A stretch of DNA of 5,982 bases from the NCBI GenBank assembly GCA_029979485.1, contig JAPOHK010000058.1:1-5982 (forward strand). The letters are read 5' to 3'. Positions 5,424 through 5,982 of this stretch are shown here, one piece after another. Each line of letters opens with the position of its first letter. Within the stretch, counting starts at the first letter, position 1. The stretch is from Candidatus Planktophila limnetica. Its GTDB lineage: Bacteria > Actinomycetota > Actinomycetes > Nanopelagicales > Nanopelagicaceae. The position numbers and the translations under genes are program-made. Under the pieces are notes generated by a model. It was not told where the DNA came from. It made no database searches and saw only the letters and a program-made list of their open reading frames with translations.

Positions 5424-5982
5424 ATGAAAGAGCTCTCTGAAGAAGAGATCCGCTCTTTTCAACAATCGCGCGGGTTAACAGTTACGGGCATCATCAATGA
5501 TGTCACTGCACGCGCACTCGAAGAAGCTCGCTGGAAACTAGGCGATCGCTCTTTATATCTTCAAGAACCACCGCTGATGCGCGGTGATGATGTTGCTGCA
5601 CTGCAATCGCGATTAACCGAGATGGGTTTTGATTGCGGACGAGTCGATGGAATCTACGGCGAACTAACAGCTGGTGCGGTTAAAGAGTTTCAAAAATCTG
5701 TAGGTATTGCAGTAGATGGAAAGTGTGGACCGGCAACTGTTATTGGATTAATTCGTTTAACAAAGATTGTCTCCGGCGGTGCGCCATCACAGCTTCGTGA
5801 AAGCGCATCGCAGAAAAATCGTGGCCCGGCACTTGCAAACAAAGTAATTGTTTTAGATCCAAGTTTGGGTGGGAAAAATCAAGGTAACGTTGCAAATAAC
5901 ATTATTGAATCTGAAATTGTTTATGACATTGCGCAACGTGTTGAAGGTCGTCTGTTAGCACTTGGTGCAAGTGTTTTTCTTA
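5424..5982 (+). CDS. cwlM: CwlM-like pseudo-amidase (peptidoglycan-synthesis regulator), 3' end cut by window edge
   Basis: The 186 visible residues run from ATG 5424 to the right edge with one spare base; full homologues are about 400. Residues 7-38 match the second half of a peptidoglycan-binding repeat (FQQSRGLTVTG, ALEEA). Residues 49-116 form a complete second repeat (MRGDDVAALQSRL, GRVDGIYGELT, DGKCGPAT). From 139 the Amidase_3 fold begins. Active N-acetylmuramoyl-L-alanine amidases have DPGHGG here with a zinc-binding His; this protein reads DPSLGG (145-150), so the His is replaced by Leu148. The likely second metal ligand, E162, remains. M. tuberculosis CwlM (Rv3915) reads DPGRGG and is a cytosolic regulator of MurA and MurJ rather than a hydrolase; RWKLGDRSLYLQ (36-47) and VSGGAPSQLRE (116-126) resemble it. 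There is no signal peptide, which agrees with a cytosolic role. The start is forced: two in-frame stops lie one codon upstream. A true amidase would need compensating ligands beyond the window. Confidence 0.88.
   Translation, partial: MKELSEEEIRSFQQSRGLTVTGIINDVTARALEEARWKLGDRSLYLQEPPLMRGDDVAALQSRLTEMGFDCGRVDGIYGELTAGAVKEFQKSVGIAVDGKCGPATVIGLIRLTKIVSGGAPSQLRESASQKNRGPALANKVIVLDPSLGGKNQGNVANNIIESEIVYDIAQRVEGRLLALGASVFL

Overview
The window looks like a chromosomal segment of a low-GC, streamlined actinobacterium. The gene order (tRNA nucleotidyltransferase divergent from a NUDIX hydrolase, then a DUF6049-like protein, murJ, trxB, trxA and a CwlM-like protein) is the conserved origin-proximal actinobacterial order, known in Mycobacterium tuberculosis as Rv3907c to Rv3915. 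The modest GC content, overlapping genes, very short intergenic gaps and shortened proteins suggest a small-genome freshwater lineage such as the acI/Nanopelagicales group. That placement is inferred from memory of the families, not from a search. The segment is core genome: I see no mobile element, CRISPR array, tRNA or rRNA.

Layout. On the minus strand, 777 to 1 encodes the first 259 residues of a CCA-adding-enzyme-type tRNA nucleotidyltransferase; its C-terminal HD region runs off the left edge. A 32-bp gap (778-809) separates it from the divergent plus-strand genes and appears to hold two overlapping leaderless promoters within an inverted repeat. On the plus strand come a NUDIX hydrolase (810-1376), a secreted and membrane-anchored DUF6049-like protein (1373-2473) and the lipid II flippase MurJ (2470-4098), joined by 4-bp ATGA and GTGA overlaps, so they are probably translationally coupled. 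After 30 bp come trxB (4129-5058), trxA (5094-5417) and, 6 bp later, the N-terminal 186 residues of a CwlM-like pseudo-amidase (5424 to the right edge).

How the genes fit together. MurJ and the CwlM-like protein belong to peptidoglycan precursor export and its control; in mycobacteria CwlM is a cytosolic, catalytically dead amidase homologue that regulates MurA and is linked to MurJ. TrxB and TrxA form the NADPH-thioredoxin disulfide-reducing couple. The most interesting signals are an exact GGAAT-N18-GTT match (SigR/SigH oxidative-stress promoter type) overlapping the murJ stop codon just before trxB, and the loss of the zinc-binding His in the CwlM-like protein. The locus is also compacted: sigM and its anti-sigma gene are absent between murJ and trxB, MurJ has no pseudokinase extension, the DUF6049 protein is about half length, and the CwlM-like protein starts in the middle of its first peptidoglycan-binding repeat. 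I see no wholly new system here; the novelty lies in these variations on a known locus.
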